49,909 nt of DNA from Gnetum montanum (lineage: Eukaryota > Streptophyta > Gnetopsida > Gnetales > Gnetaceae). The notes beneath the pieces are model-generated. The model searched no databases and was not told the DNA's origin. It was given only the letters and a program-made list of their open reading frames with translations. The translations under genes and the position numbers were made by a program. Positions 10,712 to 21,393 of this stretch are shown here, in pieces; position 1 is the first letter of the stretch; each line of letters opens with the position of its first letter. The stretch lies in NCBI GenBank assembly GCA_015680685.1, contig MNCI01008363.1, positions 97,300-147,208 of the forward strand, written 5' to 3'.

Positions 10712-13451
10712 TTATTCCTCTCTACGGATCAGGGATGTAATCAACACATCGATATTGTTTTGCAGGAACTCTTGTGGGCATTCAGAGGCTTTTTTCCTAA
10801 ACCTGCTAAACAACCCTTCCATACATTCGTTCGTCATGAAATCTCGCAATAAGTTCTCGAACAGGGATCTGTATATGAGCTCCTCTGATATCCCAAAAGC
10901 CCTTTCCTCACCCTTTTTCACTTCTGTTACATTTTGAAGAGGAAATCCTTTCAGAAGTTTCACTTCCTTCTTTTCAAAAGCCTTCTCTGCATCAATGATA
11001 GCCTCAAGTTCCTCCACTGTTGGAGCAAAGAGTGGCACATTGAATTCATCCAAAATCCTCTTCTCAGTTATACCCTGCACACACAAACTTCATTTCATTA
11101 AAAACTGTTGTACAATTTACCCAATCCCAGTTTAACCTAAAGAAATGATAGACCCTCTTTGGTCTTATCAGCAGAAATTTCAGTTAGATAATTATAGCAA
11201 GAATTAGTGAATCACTATGGATCTTACTTGTTCAACCATCTCCTTAAGCACAACTTCGATGTGATGTATGAAAACTGCAAGGCCGTCCTGCTTGGTAGGC
11301 TGTGTGGAATGACGGCCAAGCAAAGCAATGAAAAGGCCTCCCCCATGGACCATTTCCTCAGCACGGCAAGTCAGATATGATTTGAAATCATGAGAGAACT
11401 GCTTTAGATAAGCTTCGGCTACATGCTTATTATTGGATATATGTATCTGTCCTGCATTCCATGCTTTGGAATTTTTGTCCAAAACCTCCTCTGGAACCTG
11501 CAAATCCATCAGACATTAATATGCATGTATTCATCACATAGCAATTATATTGGCGGTTGTGTTCAAAACCAAGGTAGTTGAATTGAAACACAACTTAGCT
11601 GATACTTTTTCTGTACATAAAACTATATACTTAGTCAACATTACCGCAGTAGGCAGTAACTGCTCCTAAAATAAGAATTACAGTGATTTGCAATGGCCGA
11701 CTATCATTGTGTTATGTTTATGTTGTTTTTTGGTAAGGAACAATAACCCTGGACATAGCCGTACAGATTTACCTGAAAAATAAACACTAATGACATTTCA
11801 CTTGTCTTGTTGTGTATTTTCTTTGTGACACAGACACCCACCAGAATATAGTCCATGCATCTGCATGCATGAAGCAACTCATACTTGAATAGCACACAAA
11901 TTACAGAGATATTAAAGTACTTATCAACTAGCTATCCTTGAACAGAAGACGAGTAGTATTGAGTGGATAGTATTGTTGGAACTTGGAAGCGTCATGCCCA
12001 CTGCCGCTGCTCGAGTAGCAGCCATACAAAGAAAACGCTGGTTATGTCACAACCACGGTCGAAAATAGCGCCATTTTTAACCCAGTAATAACAGTACGAT
12101 AGTCAAAAATATAGTCATTTTTTTTTCCAATAACGGTAAAGATAGCGAAAGAGGACAGGTCAAAATAACGAAAAGGAGTACTCACTGCAGAAAGCCACTG
12201 CAAAGCAATGGACGAATGGAAGAAATGGATGGATCTGCGTGGGAGCAACCTCCCATGGTGTGACCCACTAACGGCGGCAGCAAAATATGAACGCTTTGAT
12301 TCCTGTTCAATGTGCCCAGAATATTCGATGTCGGTTTTTCGGGGCAGATCTCTGAACAGTGTGTTGAAGTCGTTGGAGGGAAGATCGCAGAAATATACTT
12401 CAAATTCTGGGGTTGAATCAATGGAATGGTTGAGAAACATTATTGTCACAGATTGAACGATGGTGTGAGCTGTCGTGTAAGTGTTTGAGCCCGTTGCACA
12501 GCCTGTGTCTGCAATGCGAAATATGGTTGTTGGTGAAGATGACCATTTGTCAACAAAATTTTGAGTGATCTGCAGCAGCACGGATTGCAGCACGGGTCTG
12601 GCTGCCATGCTCATTCTTCTCTGAAATTCAAACAGCTTTTCAATCCAATAGTAACGATACTAATAAACTTCAAAAACATAATTTCTGGGTTTCAGTAACT
12701 TGCCCACCATACATGAATCCTAAATACTAAAACGTAAGGCGTAATTTACCAAAAAAGATTATAAACATTAATGTCTCTTGTTACACGCAACATTTTACAG
12801 TGAATTCTTTCATTGGAAAATAAAACCAGGAATCTATGCAGTTCAATCTTTAATGGGTTGAATGAATCTTTAGCTTTTGGGGTATTAAGTGATTGGGTCT
12901 GAAAATTACAAGGTTAAACATTACACTTATCCAAATCAGAATGCTATACAACAGCGAATTAGGACTTGAGAAGATCTAACTTTGCAGGAAATCAACCCAA
13001 AACTGTTCTGAAACTCAGGAAAGTTTCATGGTTGTTAATGGTAACTCTGCATGAAGTTCTGAGCCAGACTGACTGCTGCTAAACTGCTAAAGTTAACAAC
13101 AACTCTTCAGTGAAAAATGAAAATGCTGCCCTTGAAACTGAGCCCAATATACATACTACTTAATCAAATAAAAGGATCCAAGTTTGCTGATACCTTCGGT
13201 AGAAACATAAACTACTTAATAAAATAAAAGGATCCAAGTTTGCTGATACCTTCAGTAGAAACATAAACTAGTTCTGTTTATTGAAGGCCTTTAAACAAAT
13301 TCAACAAATTTGAAAGGCAGACCTGAAGGAGGGAATTGGAGGCATAGCATGATTCATCACGGCCGCCCTTCATGGCCAACACCGAGCAAAGCTGCTCATG
13401 ACCATGGCCATGGGCAAGACTGGCACTGCTAGCCTGCACCGTGGGAGCCAT
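10712..13451 (-). CDS. SABATH-family carboxyl methyltransferase, 4 exons, 398 aa
   Basis: Exons at 13451-13323, 12620-12186, 11497-11228 and 11074-10712 (43, 145, 90 and 120 codons; stop TAA). All introns are GT-AG, phase 0, 702, 688 and 153 nt. SABATH enzymes move a methyl group from S-adenosylmethionine to the carboxyl of salicylate, jasmonate, indole-acetate, gibberellins or related acids, in the cytosol. Family blocks seen: MKGG at 27-30 and SCYASNSLLQ at 34-43; motif I IADTGCATGSNT from 79; DLPSNDFN at 122-129; SYFAAAVSG from 154; HSSIALQW ending in the substrate-pocket Trp 185; AWNAGQIHIS, AEAYLKQF, CRAEEMVHGG and GRHSTQPT in exon 3; FNVPLFAPTVEEL and a C-terminal helix ending SLIRREE. 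Length fits the family (about 360-400). Oddities: His-rich 26-residue leader before MKGG, Cys for Ser in SYAxNS, Thr for Leu and Ser for Pro in motif I. Substrate cannot be assigned. Confidence 0.93.
13156..13267 (-). repeat. Tandem 56-bp duplication in intron 1
   Basis: Two adjacent copies, 13156-13211 and 13212-13267, differ at about two positions and both contain AAAAGGATCCAAGTTTGCTG. They lie just inside intron 1 of the methyltransferase gene, near its donor site. This is a recent local duplication with no coding effect. Confidence 0.9.
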
Positions 13452-13540
13452 TGCTTCTAATTTCTTCTGTGGAGGCGTGGAAGAGATGATAAAACTCTAC
13501 TTGACGATGGTACTGCAAAACTTAGCACCATACAGCATGA

Positions 13541-13547
13541 ATTTATA
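13541..13547 (-). promoter_or_regulatory. TATA box proximal to the methyltransferase start
   Basis: Minus strand reads GGCGTATAAATTC, a canonical plant TATA box about 90 nt upstream of the ATG at 13451, giving an expected 5' UTR of about 60 nt. Identical boxes recur at 13614-13620, 13653-13659 and 13710-13716. Confidence 0.7.
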
Positions 13548-13742
13548 CGCCATCTCTTGGTAGATGCTCAAGGTAACGTCACGTCAAACTAATGATGTCA
13601 CCATACAGCATGAATTTATACGCCAAACTAATGATGTCACCATACAGCATGAATTTATACGCCATCTCTTGGTAGATGCTCAAGGTAACGTCAAACTAAT
13701 ACAGCATGAATTTATACGCCATCTCTTGGTAGATGCTCAAGG

Positions 13743-13750
13743 TGACGTCA
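13743..13750. promoter_or_regulatory. Palindromic TGACGTCA motif (TGA/bZIP type)
   Basis: TGACGTCA is the C-box/as-1-like core bound by plant bZIP (TGA) factors. Related single TGACG cores on the gene strand occur at 13686-13693 and as a close pair within 13574-13586, each in the tandem promoter array. TGA-type sites are classic salicylate and stress-response elements. Function here is inferred only. Confidence 0.5.
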
Positions 13751-14650
13751 AACTAATGATGTAATAAGGTATGATGTAATTCATGATTTCAGCGGACATT
13801 GCATGAGTAACATCACGGCTATAAAATAATTGCAGTTTTCATGACTGAACAGTACGTAACACATACAGCATCATCAATCATCAACGGATGAACAATGTAT
13901 CGACAACTCTTCCTAAACATTTCATAGTAGTACATACTAACCATACATTCAGTTTCATGTTTATTTCTAAAAAGCTCATTAAATTTTCAGTGTTAATCTG
14001 TTGGAAACAAGGGATGTTAAAACCCTAAATAAATGAAACATAGGTACACCCAAAATTTATAGAAGTTTAAAACTCAGTGCTACTTGATAGAATCTAACCT
14101 TTGACAAAGCATGGTATTTAGAGGAGGTATTGGAATTCAAAATAAGTAAAATAGAGAGGGTGCTAGAACCCAAATCTAACCTGCCACAAAGAATGGTATT
14201 TAGAGGAGAGTGCTTAAACCAAATGGAACCTGTGACAAACTATAGTATTTAGAGGAGGTGTTGGAACCTAAAATAAGTGAAACAAAAGAGTATTGGATTT
14301 TGAAATAAGTGAAACATAGGTACCCAAAATTTATAACTTAGTACTACTTAATAAAATTGAATGTGTGACCTGGGGTTACAACACCAAAACCCAAAGCCCA
14401 AAGTATAGTAACTAGAGTAACCCATAGTAACTAGAGTAACCCATTGTACATGGGTTGAATAATAACATAACGTGTAATTATCCATCGAGTCTGTTGAGTC
14501 AAACCGGGAACCATTAATCCCACGTGAAAAAGCAACAACAGCGACCGCGATGTTAACTTTTACGAAAGGTGTTTTACGAAACGTGTGGTCGTGGATTTCG
14601 TTAGTGAAATCCCTCTTCCATCAAAGATGGACTACATGACAAATATTTTT

Positions 14651-14731
14651 TTTGTTTCTTTATTCTTCTTTCTCGCAGTTCTTGACCGATTTTTGTTTCT
14701 TTATTCTTCTTTCTCGCAGTTCTTGACCGAT
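14651..14731. repeat. Tandem 41-bp duplication
   Basis: TTTGTTTCTTTATTCTTCTT followed by TCTCGCAGTTCTTGACCGAT occurs twice in a row with a period of 41 bp, almost without differences. Confidence 0.9.
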
Positions 14732-14980
14732 GTTTCTGGCTGTGGAATTTGATAAAAACCCGTGCCAGCACAGGCGGTAAACCCGCGTAAACACAGAAAC
14801 ACAATATAATACAACGGTGCATCTTCACTGTACTGCCATTCTGACTTTTCGGTGGGCCTGGATATGACCCACGGAAAAGTAATGCACACTGTTGTGGGCT
14901 GCGGTTTTGGCAGCAACGTTTGCATTGCCGACCTTTTCTTAACAGGTGTTCTACGTGTCATGTTCCTCAAACAAATGATA

Positions 14981-15028
14981 AGTTCTTGTATATTAACTTA
15001 TATTAGTTCTTGTATATTAACTTATATT
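14981..15028. repeat. Tandem 24-bp duplication beside element B
   Basis: AGTTCTTGTATATTAACTTA plus TATT occurs twice, perfectly, about 60 bp left of the insertion site of element B. Confidence 0.9.
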
Positions 15029-15086
15029 AGTTTAGTTGGACTGTTGGAGCAGAAATAACTGTAATATAGAAATATCTTAACATATA

Positions 15087-15091
15087 TAGTT
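15087..15091. repeat. Target-site duplication TAGTT (left)
   Basis: TAGTT immediately precedes the 5' LTR start (TGATGGG). The same five bases directly follow the 3' LTR end (22217-22221), as expected for Ty3/gypsy integration. Confidence 0.92.
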
Positions 15092-15870
15092 TGATGGGAC
15101 GCCATATCGCATCGGTCGCAATATCGCGTAGTCCTTCGCCAAATCTATAAATAAGAGGCGGTTCTCCCTTGTTTCTCATTCTAGGGCTAGACCTTAGCAA
15201 AACTCTGTCAGTTTTACCTCTCTAGAGATAGAATAATTTCCATGTGCCCGCAGGAGCTCCAAAGTGAACGGATCTTTATTCGAGCAAATATTGTACCTGA
15301 ACACAAGTTTGTGTACGGAAATAAAGACGAACTGTTGGATAAACCTTGCAGTGCATGGACTAGGTTAAATATGACTTTATTTATTGTTATTTATTGTTCA
15401 TCAATTAAATGCTTTATTAGTTAATTAAATCTCTCTCAACCCTTCTCTCATAGTTAAGTGCATTCAGTACGACTATTTCGAGCACGTGCGTTACACTTAG
15501 TAATCCCAGCAACGACTAGCGTTTGGTAATCAAGGTTGCATTGGTTCATAGTGTGAATGGTAAGTGGGAACGGATGCTGATGCTAAGTTAATTAAGGCTT
15601 AGTTAGTTAGTTAAAGTTAATTAATTAGTCTCTTCACCTTTTACCTCATTAGCATAGGAGATAAAACATAAAAACTATAAAAATCACATACCTCAGACTT
15701 ACTTAACCATACAACCATGACAAATACAAGTAAGTTTGAGAAGACAACAAACGATTAACCTCAAATGTTCCATAAGGCATGCAGGCACTTAGTCTGCGAA
15801 GTTCGACCGGATCATGCTTGTAACGCTGGTATTCGTATGGTTGAGTGTAGGGGTACCTCGCCACTCATCA
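15092..15870 (+). repeat. 5' LTR of element B
   Basis: Begins TGATGGGACG and ends CACTCATCA. It contains a TATA box (TATAAATA, 15146-15153) and a G-box (CACGTG, 15483-15488), both conserved in the 3' LTR. Confidence 0.93.
15146..15153 (+). promoter_or_regulatory. LTR promoter TATA box
   Basis: TATAAATA in the context AATCTATAAATAAGAG, about 55 bases into the LTR. Exact counterparts are in the 3' LTR (21493-21500) and copy C (42769-42776). Transcripts would start about 25-30 nt downstream. Confidence 0.7.
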
Positions 15871-15871
15871 T

Positions 15872-15889
15872 TGGCACCGTTGCCAGGGA
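15872..15889 (+). other. Primer-binding site (tRNA-Asp type), element B
   Basis: TGGCACCGTTGCCAGGGA, one base after the LTR end. It matches the complement of the plant tRNA-Asp 3' end at 16 of 18 positions; both differences are transitions. Confidence 0.85.
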
Positions 15890-16016
15890 CTAAGTTGTTT
15901 GTGTGCTAAGTAAAACATAGGAAATCATCCACATTGTTGAGAATCTAAATGAACCCTTAGGGTTAATTAAACAAAAAAATTATATAATGGTTAATCAACA
16001 CACCGAATAAGACACA

Positions 16017-18040
16017 ATGTCTTCTTCTCATAAAAGCACTTCACCACCTAGAGATCACACAAGAGACCGTTGACAGTCTAACACACATAACCGAGAACCG
16101 CCAGTTCTTCAACAGCATCGAGTGGTATATATTCATCCCAATGAGTATATACCTGATTTCACTTTTATCCTCCATTAGGATGAACAATTGCATTGGCGAG
16201 ATTTGCAAGGTAACATAGTGTTACCCCCAGATCGTGTAGTCCCTAACATGCTCCTTCATGCTCTTGCACAAATAGGCATGACATAGCTATACATTGAATA
16301 CATTGTAGGTGATTTCGACACAAGGGATTATCATCCCATAGAAGCGCAACGTCAACAGGACTTGCGGCAGGAGAGCCACCATACATTGTTGAAGGGCAAA
16401 GGGGTCCCGCACGTCCTAAGCAAAATTAGAGATGGTGAACCAATTATAATAGGTTCTCTATCGAATGATGTTCCCCCTCCTAACAATGGTGAGGAGGTGG
16501 GGTATTAGAACCTGCGCTCCACAATACACAACCCTAGTTCTGATCCCCATGAACACCAAGTGTTCACTAAGGGAACAAAAACACATGACAAGGACGGGCA
16601 CTCAAATCGTCATCATGATCAGGGCCGTAGCCACAAAAGAGAAGGTAAGAAACATTGTCATGGCACTGGTTCCTCTTCTTCTTCCCCTTCATCACATCAT
16701 TCACCCTCTCCTTCCACATCAAGACGCAGTCACAAAGAGCACAACGGTGAGGATAAGGGTAAGCGAGATGAGAGACCTCGACGAGAGAGTCGAGAGAGAG
16801 GATGAGGGCATGAAAGAAGGGAAAGTAGGGAACCACGTAGGCATCATAGACATCATGAGAGGGATAATCATGACAAACCCCTACTAGCAACCTGAAGTAT
16901 GTTAGACATTACGGAGGTAGTTAGGATACCTACAAGGCATCAGAAAGATAGCCGGATCAAAAGATTAGATATGAATAATATCCCACAGTTTGAGAGGGGA
17001 TACAATGTTGATCCACAAAATCACTTATAAGCATTCCACGATGCCTGTGCCTTGCAGAATATTGAAAACAAATGGCAAAAGTTAGAGTTATTCCCTAGGA
17101 CACTCATAAAAGAAGCAGAGAGTTGGTACTGATCCTTAAAGTTGGAAACCATTAGGAGGTGGAGTACAATGCTAGACCTGTTTAACGATAAATACCAAAC
17201 GTACTCCAAAGTGTACAACTTGCGTAAGCAGATCCAAGGATGGAAGAAGGGTACTCACGAACCCTTGGATGCTGCCATGGGCCAATATTATGAATTGCTA
17301 CATCGTTGCCTGGGCCATGGTTACGCACAATGAGATCAATACGCCACCTCGTAGATGGGCTAAGACATGAAACTAGGAGAACCCTTGGGACATATGCCCA
17401 AGGGAGATTATTAGAACTTAGATCTCATGAAATTCATCGATTGTTGGAGCAAGTAGCTAAAGAAGAAGGGGAGCTGCGGAAAAGAAAAAGCGTGGAAGAA
17501 TATAACCATGATCCTTCCCTTCGAAAGAAGGGAGTGAGATTCTGTGATGAAGAGGATGAGTCACCACTTGAAGAGTTGGTGAATAGAAAAACCTTGCCGC
17601 TTCAAAAGCTAACAATGGAAGTGTTAGCTAAGGTAGATGAAATATGGAGCTCCTTAGATAGTAAAATTGAAACTGTCCTAAAAATCGTAGAGGAGTCTAA
17701 GGAGGAACAATGTAGTGACCACGATAAGAAAAAGAGGAGAGATCCAAGCCATGCACGTGACAAGGGTAAGGGAAAAATGACTATCGCCGATGAGGTTGTG
17801 GATTTAGATATAGACAATGATGGTGGATGTGAGATCTGCCAATATGATCGTCATAAGGGATGTTACCCAATAATCTCACATCTACAAGAGTTTGGGATGT
17901 ATGCACTCAACCCAAGGCTTAACAGACGGCAAGCACCCCGAATATTACCTTATCCCCAAGGTAACCCGAGGCAGTTCCACCAACCGTTAATGTATTATCC
18001 AAGTGGAACTCCACCACAACCTATTAGGCAACATCAGTAG
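16017..18040 (+). pseudogene. Gag of element B, several stops and one frameshift
   Basis: Starts at ATG 16017 (MSSSHKSTSPPRDHTRDR). Early in-frame stops interrupt the first 100 codons. The N-terminal arm (16560-16880) is rich in His, Ser and Arg (SSSSSPSSHHSPSPSTSRR, then ESREPRRHHRHHERDNHD). The Retrotrans_gag core runs about 16960-17400 (NIENKWQKLELFPRTLIKEA, TMLDLFNDKYQTYSKVYNLR, EPLDAAMGQYYELLHRCLGH). A one-base shift near 17338 moves to the frame that stays open to 18040, with RHLVDGLRHETRRTLGTYAQ, coiled-coil-like EEGELRKRKSVEEY, and a cysteine cluster CEICQYDRHKGC (codons near 17829-17864) in the usual zinc-knuckle place but not a canonical knuckle. It packages the element's RNA. The stops make it inactive as it stands. 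Confidence 0.85.
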
Positions 18041-19165
18041 TGGCAACACCCACAGTCATGGGGGATGCCACCGCCTAGACAACAATACCCTTACCAGCAA
18101 CCAGACCCATATGGTTATTACATGCAGCAACCAGTTTCTCCAAGTGACTCCATGGATCATGCAACCCCACAACGTCACTACCAAGTTTGCGAGTATTTTA
18201 GGACTCCTTCTCCTACAGAAGACGCACCACATGCATACCATCCTTTGAATCCAACCGCCACTCATACGCTAATAGATCTAATACCACCCGCTCCAACAAT
18301 GCAAGGGAAACTCCCCACTCAACCACAGCAACGTAATGCTATGAGAGCTGTAAACCTTCAACCCACTGCTAGTTCTAACGACCACAAGAAGAGAAGACCT
18401 TTCTTCAGAACCAAAATCCCAAACAAGCTCTCACAACCACAAGCGGTTGAATCTGTGCACACTCCTCCAACATACAAGGCTTCAGAGCTCTCTTCAAATC
18501 AACAACAGGGCTTAACGCATACGGTTATGTTAACACATACCGTTACCGACTGGATCAAGGTAGGCCACCTTCCCAGGAAACTCTCTGACCTTGGAAGTCC
18601 CTTAATATACCTCCAAGTCGCTGGGAACGAACCTCGTAAGGCTCTTCTTGACTCAAGTTCCAAAGTCAACTTAATCTCACAAGAAATGTATAAAGCCTAG
18701 AACCTACCTCCACTTAAGAAGAGCAATATTCAACTAGAGCTGACTAACCAGTTCATCACCATTCCCTTGGGATTGGTGGAGGACATTGTTACCACTGTGT
18801 GTGGTTGGTCATACCTGACTGATTTCCTAGTGATAGAAGTCAACACTAACAAAGGGGACTTCCCAATTATAATGGGGAGGGTATGGCTCAGCACCATTAA
18901 CGCGTGCCTAGGGATCCGTGATCTTTCCTTGGAAATATCTAAGAAAAATATTTATGGAAAGATTAAGAAGAAGAAAGTTCCATGCATCACATATAGTGAC
19001 TCAGAGGGTGATGACATGGAGGAATTCTCAGCATCTCCTACATGCAACTGGTGTGCCCATGAAACACAGATACAACGATGCCTATATGTAACAACCACAC
19101 AACAAGAGAACACCCAGTGGTTGACAGCTGATCAAGAGAGCAGCCCACCAACATGCATGGAATGA
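18041..19165 (+). pseudogene. Gag-pro linker and retropepsin of element B
   Basis: Continues the same frame as the second half of gag after a TAG at 18038-18040. A Pro/Gln/Tyr-rich linker (18065-18480) leads into the aspartic protease: WIKVGHLPRKLSDLGSPLIY, then the active-site segment ALLDSSSKVNLISQEMY, where the family has D-S/T-G. The Gly is replaced by Ser, which should impair catalysis. A TAG follows at 18698, and the rest (18767-19165) has YLTDFLVIEV, FPIIMGRVWLSTINA and LSLEISKK, matching the flap region; it ends at a TGA. Normally RT would follow; here the coding trace ends. Confidence 0.85.
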
Positions 19166-19497
19166 ACTAGGGGAACAACTTACACCCACGACGAAAGCAT
19201 AGATACATTGGAATATGAGCATCGTCAACTTCCATCCCTTAACTTAAAAACATCAATCGGGAGAAGTTGGACACTTTTAAGAAATTCAAACAAACACTCA
19301 TTATTTTGGATCTCTCCCTTTCGATTTAGTCATGGGGGAGATGGCCACCTATGCTAATCATTCAAAGCCCTCAGTTTCTTTTAAGTTTTCATTTTACACA
19401 TTTTTTTACACATTTTTTTTGCACATTTTTGTTTTACAAATTTCTTTAACTTTTCTTATTTTTGTTCTACAACATCGTTATACTTTTTCATTTCTTT

Positions 19498-19565
19498 TGT
19501 GTGTGTGTGTGTATGTGTGTGTGTGTGTGTGTATGTGTATCTGTGTCTGTGTCTGTGTGTGTGTT
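19498..19565. repeat. (GT)n microsatellite with TATG/TCTG interruptions
   Basis: Mostly GT dinucleotides with a few ATGT and CTGT variants, inside element B. The 86-codon frame across it is low-complexity. Confidence 0.97.
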
Positions 19566-19713
19566 ATCCATCTTATCAAGTTTGTCATTTAATAAGTGTT
19601 CTTCATGATGGTATGAACCATTTTTCTATTGATTGTGTGTGTGTTATCCATCTTGTCAAGTTTGTTATTTAATAAGTGTTCTTCATGATGGTATGAACTG
19701 TTTTCCTATTGAT
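19554..19713. repeat. Tandem 80-bp duplication
   Basis: The block containing GTGTTATCCATCTT and AATAAGTGTTCTTCATGATG occurs at 19561 and again at 19641 with few changes. It starts in the GT tract, suggesting slippage from the microsatellite. Confidence 0.92.
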
Positions 19714-21393
19714 TGCTAATGTTTGGTTTTTACCTTTAAGCTATGATGTTGATACTAAGGTATGGTTCTTTTGATATGACAGGCAATGAGTCCACTTCAT
19801 CCATTCATCCACAAAATTCTATGGTCTCTCTTGGCTTGGAACTATACAGTCCCTTTCTCAATAATAAGAACTATAACGAATCTGTAACTGGGCATTTCTC
19901 AAACTAAGGAAGGACTCAAGGATTGAAAAGGGTGTGACTTCAAGGGAACTTGATGCATTTGTGTTGGCCATTCCCTTAGGTGCTTGGATGTTTTCTTCTT
20001 GAGTTTTCTTACCGTTTCGATGTTACCCAATTATCGCAAAGCTGAGTAAATAAAAATAACAAAGTCTTTACATGGTGTGGTTCTCATGCATAAACATAAA
20101 AATTAAAAATTAAAAAAATTAAAAAAAAATAGTGAGAATTCAAAGCACACCCCTTAGACGAAATAATCATTTGGGATACAAGCACTGGTTATGCAACTAA
20201 AATAAACATGTTCCCTCTAACTAAGGCCCTTCTCACTTCCCATTCTCTCCTTCTTCATTTCGTTAGAATGGTGTTGGCTCTTTGAGGGATGCATTTTTGT
20301 TACTTTAAGTGGATGGATTGGCCGAATGCATTAATGCAAAGTCACTGGATATGGTTTGTTTGAGGCCAGACTTGAAATGGGATCTATTGAGTCACATTAA
20401 TCATTAACTACACAAGGGGCTATACACCACCTTGTTCTTGAGACTCCATTCCATTCTCTTCTTTCCATCCTTCTTTCCCTATCTATCACCTCATTGTCGG
20501 TTGTATCAGTAGTTCATATCTTGGTGGATGCATTGTTTTCTTTATAGTAAATTCTTGTGGTTAAGACTTTAGCTCTTGTTCCAAATGACATTCCTAGAGC
20601 CTACGGACTCTTTGAATGTGGGTTTGTCAGGGAATTAAGGGCATGAGCCTGCTTTGGGGAGGACCCACTAACATTCCTATTTGGTGCACCAGTTAAATTC
20701 TTTCTCTTAACATTTTTGCAATCCATTTTATTCTATTCATTTCCATCTTGACATCCACTTCATCGATGTTATAGTTGTCTCTTTTTCTCCATCTTTCTTG
20801 TTCTTTTTCTTTCTCCATTCTATCACTACTGGAGGTTCACTCTTAGTCATGGGGGTCCTGACCCAATTTTTTCAATTTTCTCCTAACCCCTACACCTTGG
20901 TAGTCACCACTATTATATCTCCAAACCCATATCAGCCATACCACAACTCAGCCAATGGACATTTCACCGAAGCAAGGTATCAATCACATTATGATTCATT
21001 TACCATTGCTAATATCAGACTGTGTTGTGTGTGCAGATGGCAATCATGCAACAATGGATTGGATCTGGAGGGAACACTTGGAATGGATCAGTGCAGAAAG
21101 AAACTATGCAAGGAGCAAGATCGATGTGCTCTTATGGATAGACAACAAAAGATGCAATCTTGGCATTGGCAGCAGCAGACTTCTTCTCTCTTCTCTCTTC
21201 TCTCTCAGTTGCCAAATAAGGCCTGATGTCAAATGTATAAGGTGTTCACTCTTGTTGTTGTGAACACCAGTTTTGTCATGTCTTGTAATGATGATTCATT
21301 CACATGTCATCCCATTCACCATTAGTTCCATTTCAGTCAATAATGCCATACCTTCCCAATATTTTGAAGGAACTCGAGGATGAGTTTTTATTC

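Larger units (their letters stand above)
13527..13757 (-). repeat. Tandem promoter repeats upstream of the methyltransferase
   Basis: Four copies of a unit start with CATACAGCATGAATTTATACG (plus strand) at about 13529, 13602, 13641 and 13698. Spacings are 73, 39 and 57 bp; shorter units lack an internal block (CCATCTCTTGGTAGATGCTC). On the gene's strand each unit carries TATAAAT; three units also carry one or two TGACG motifs. The nearest copy ends about 75 bp upstream of the ATG. The small plus-strand open frame across the array (13564-13764) is a product of the repeats. Confidence 0.95.
13758..15086. other. Upstream flank of the methyltransferase, small repeats
   Basis: No gene supported. 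From about 14095 to 14345 a loose repeat built around GTATTTAGAGGAGGT recurs three times (14111, 14192 and 14248 region) with AAATAAGTGAAACA tails. A G-box CACGTG lies at 14521-14526. A GC-richer stretch at 14820-14970 contains open frames on both strands but none has a recognisable domain. Confidence 0.5.
19166..21393 (+). other. Non-coding 3' region of element B (pol absent)
   Basis: No RT, RNase H or integrase motif can be found in any frame. The region holds poly-T stretches, a GT microsatellite, an 80-bp tandem duplication and two purine-tract-like AGTCATGGGGG sites. An open frame at 20798-21226 has a Gln/Cys/Trp-rich end (KLCKEQDRCALMDRQQKMQS) of unknown meaning. The GGGGGAGATGG at 19334 resembles sequence that follows pol in Athila-like elements, which would fit an ancestral internal loss of pol. 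Confidence 0.7.

Noticed and set aside
12208-12456. Plus-strand frame of 82 codons
   Set aside because: Antisense shadow of methyltransferase exon 2, whose minus-strand frame has clear family motifs.
13564-13764. Open frame with repeated QHEFIRHLLVDAQG
   Set aside because: It runs antisense through the tandem promoter repeats; the protein repeat only mirrors the DNA repeat.
14852-15058. GCGFGSN in a plus frame as a SAM-binding motif
   Set aside because: Surrounding residues do not fit any methyltransferase fold, and the frame ends in the 24-bp tandem repeat.
19332-19592. 86-codon frame rich in Val/Cys
   Set aside because: Produced by the GT microsatellite inside the non-coding part of element B.
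20798-21226. 142-codon frame in element B as an extra element gene
   Set aside because: No recognisable domain, overlapping frame of similar length, and located in the 3' untranslated part.
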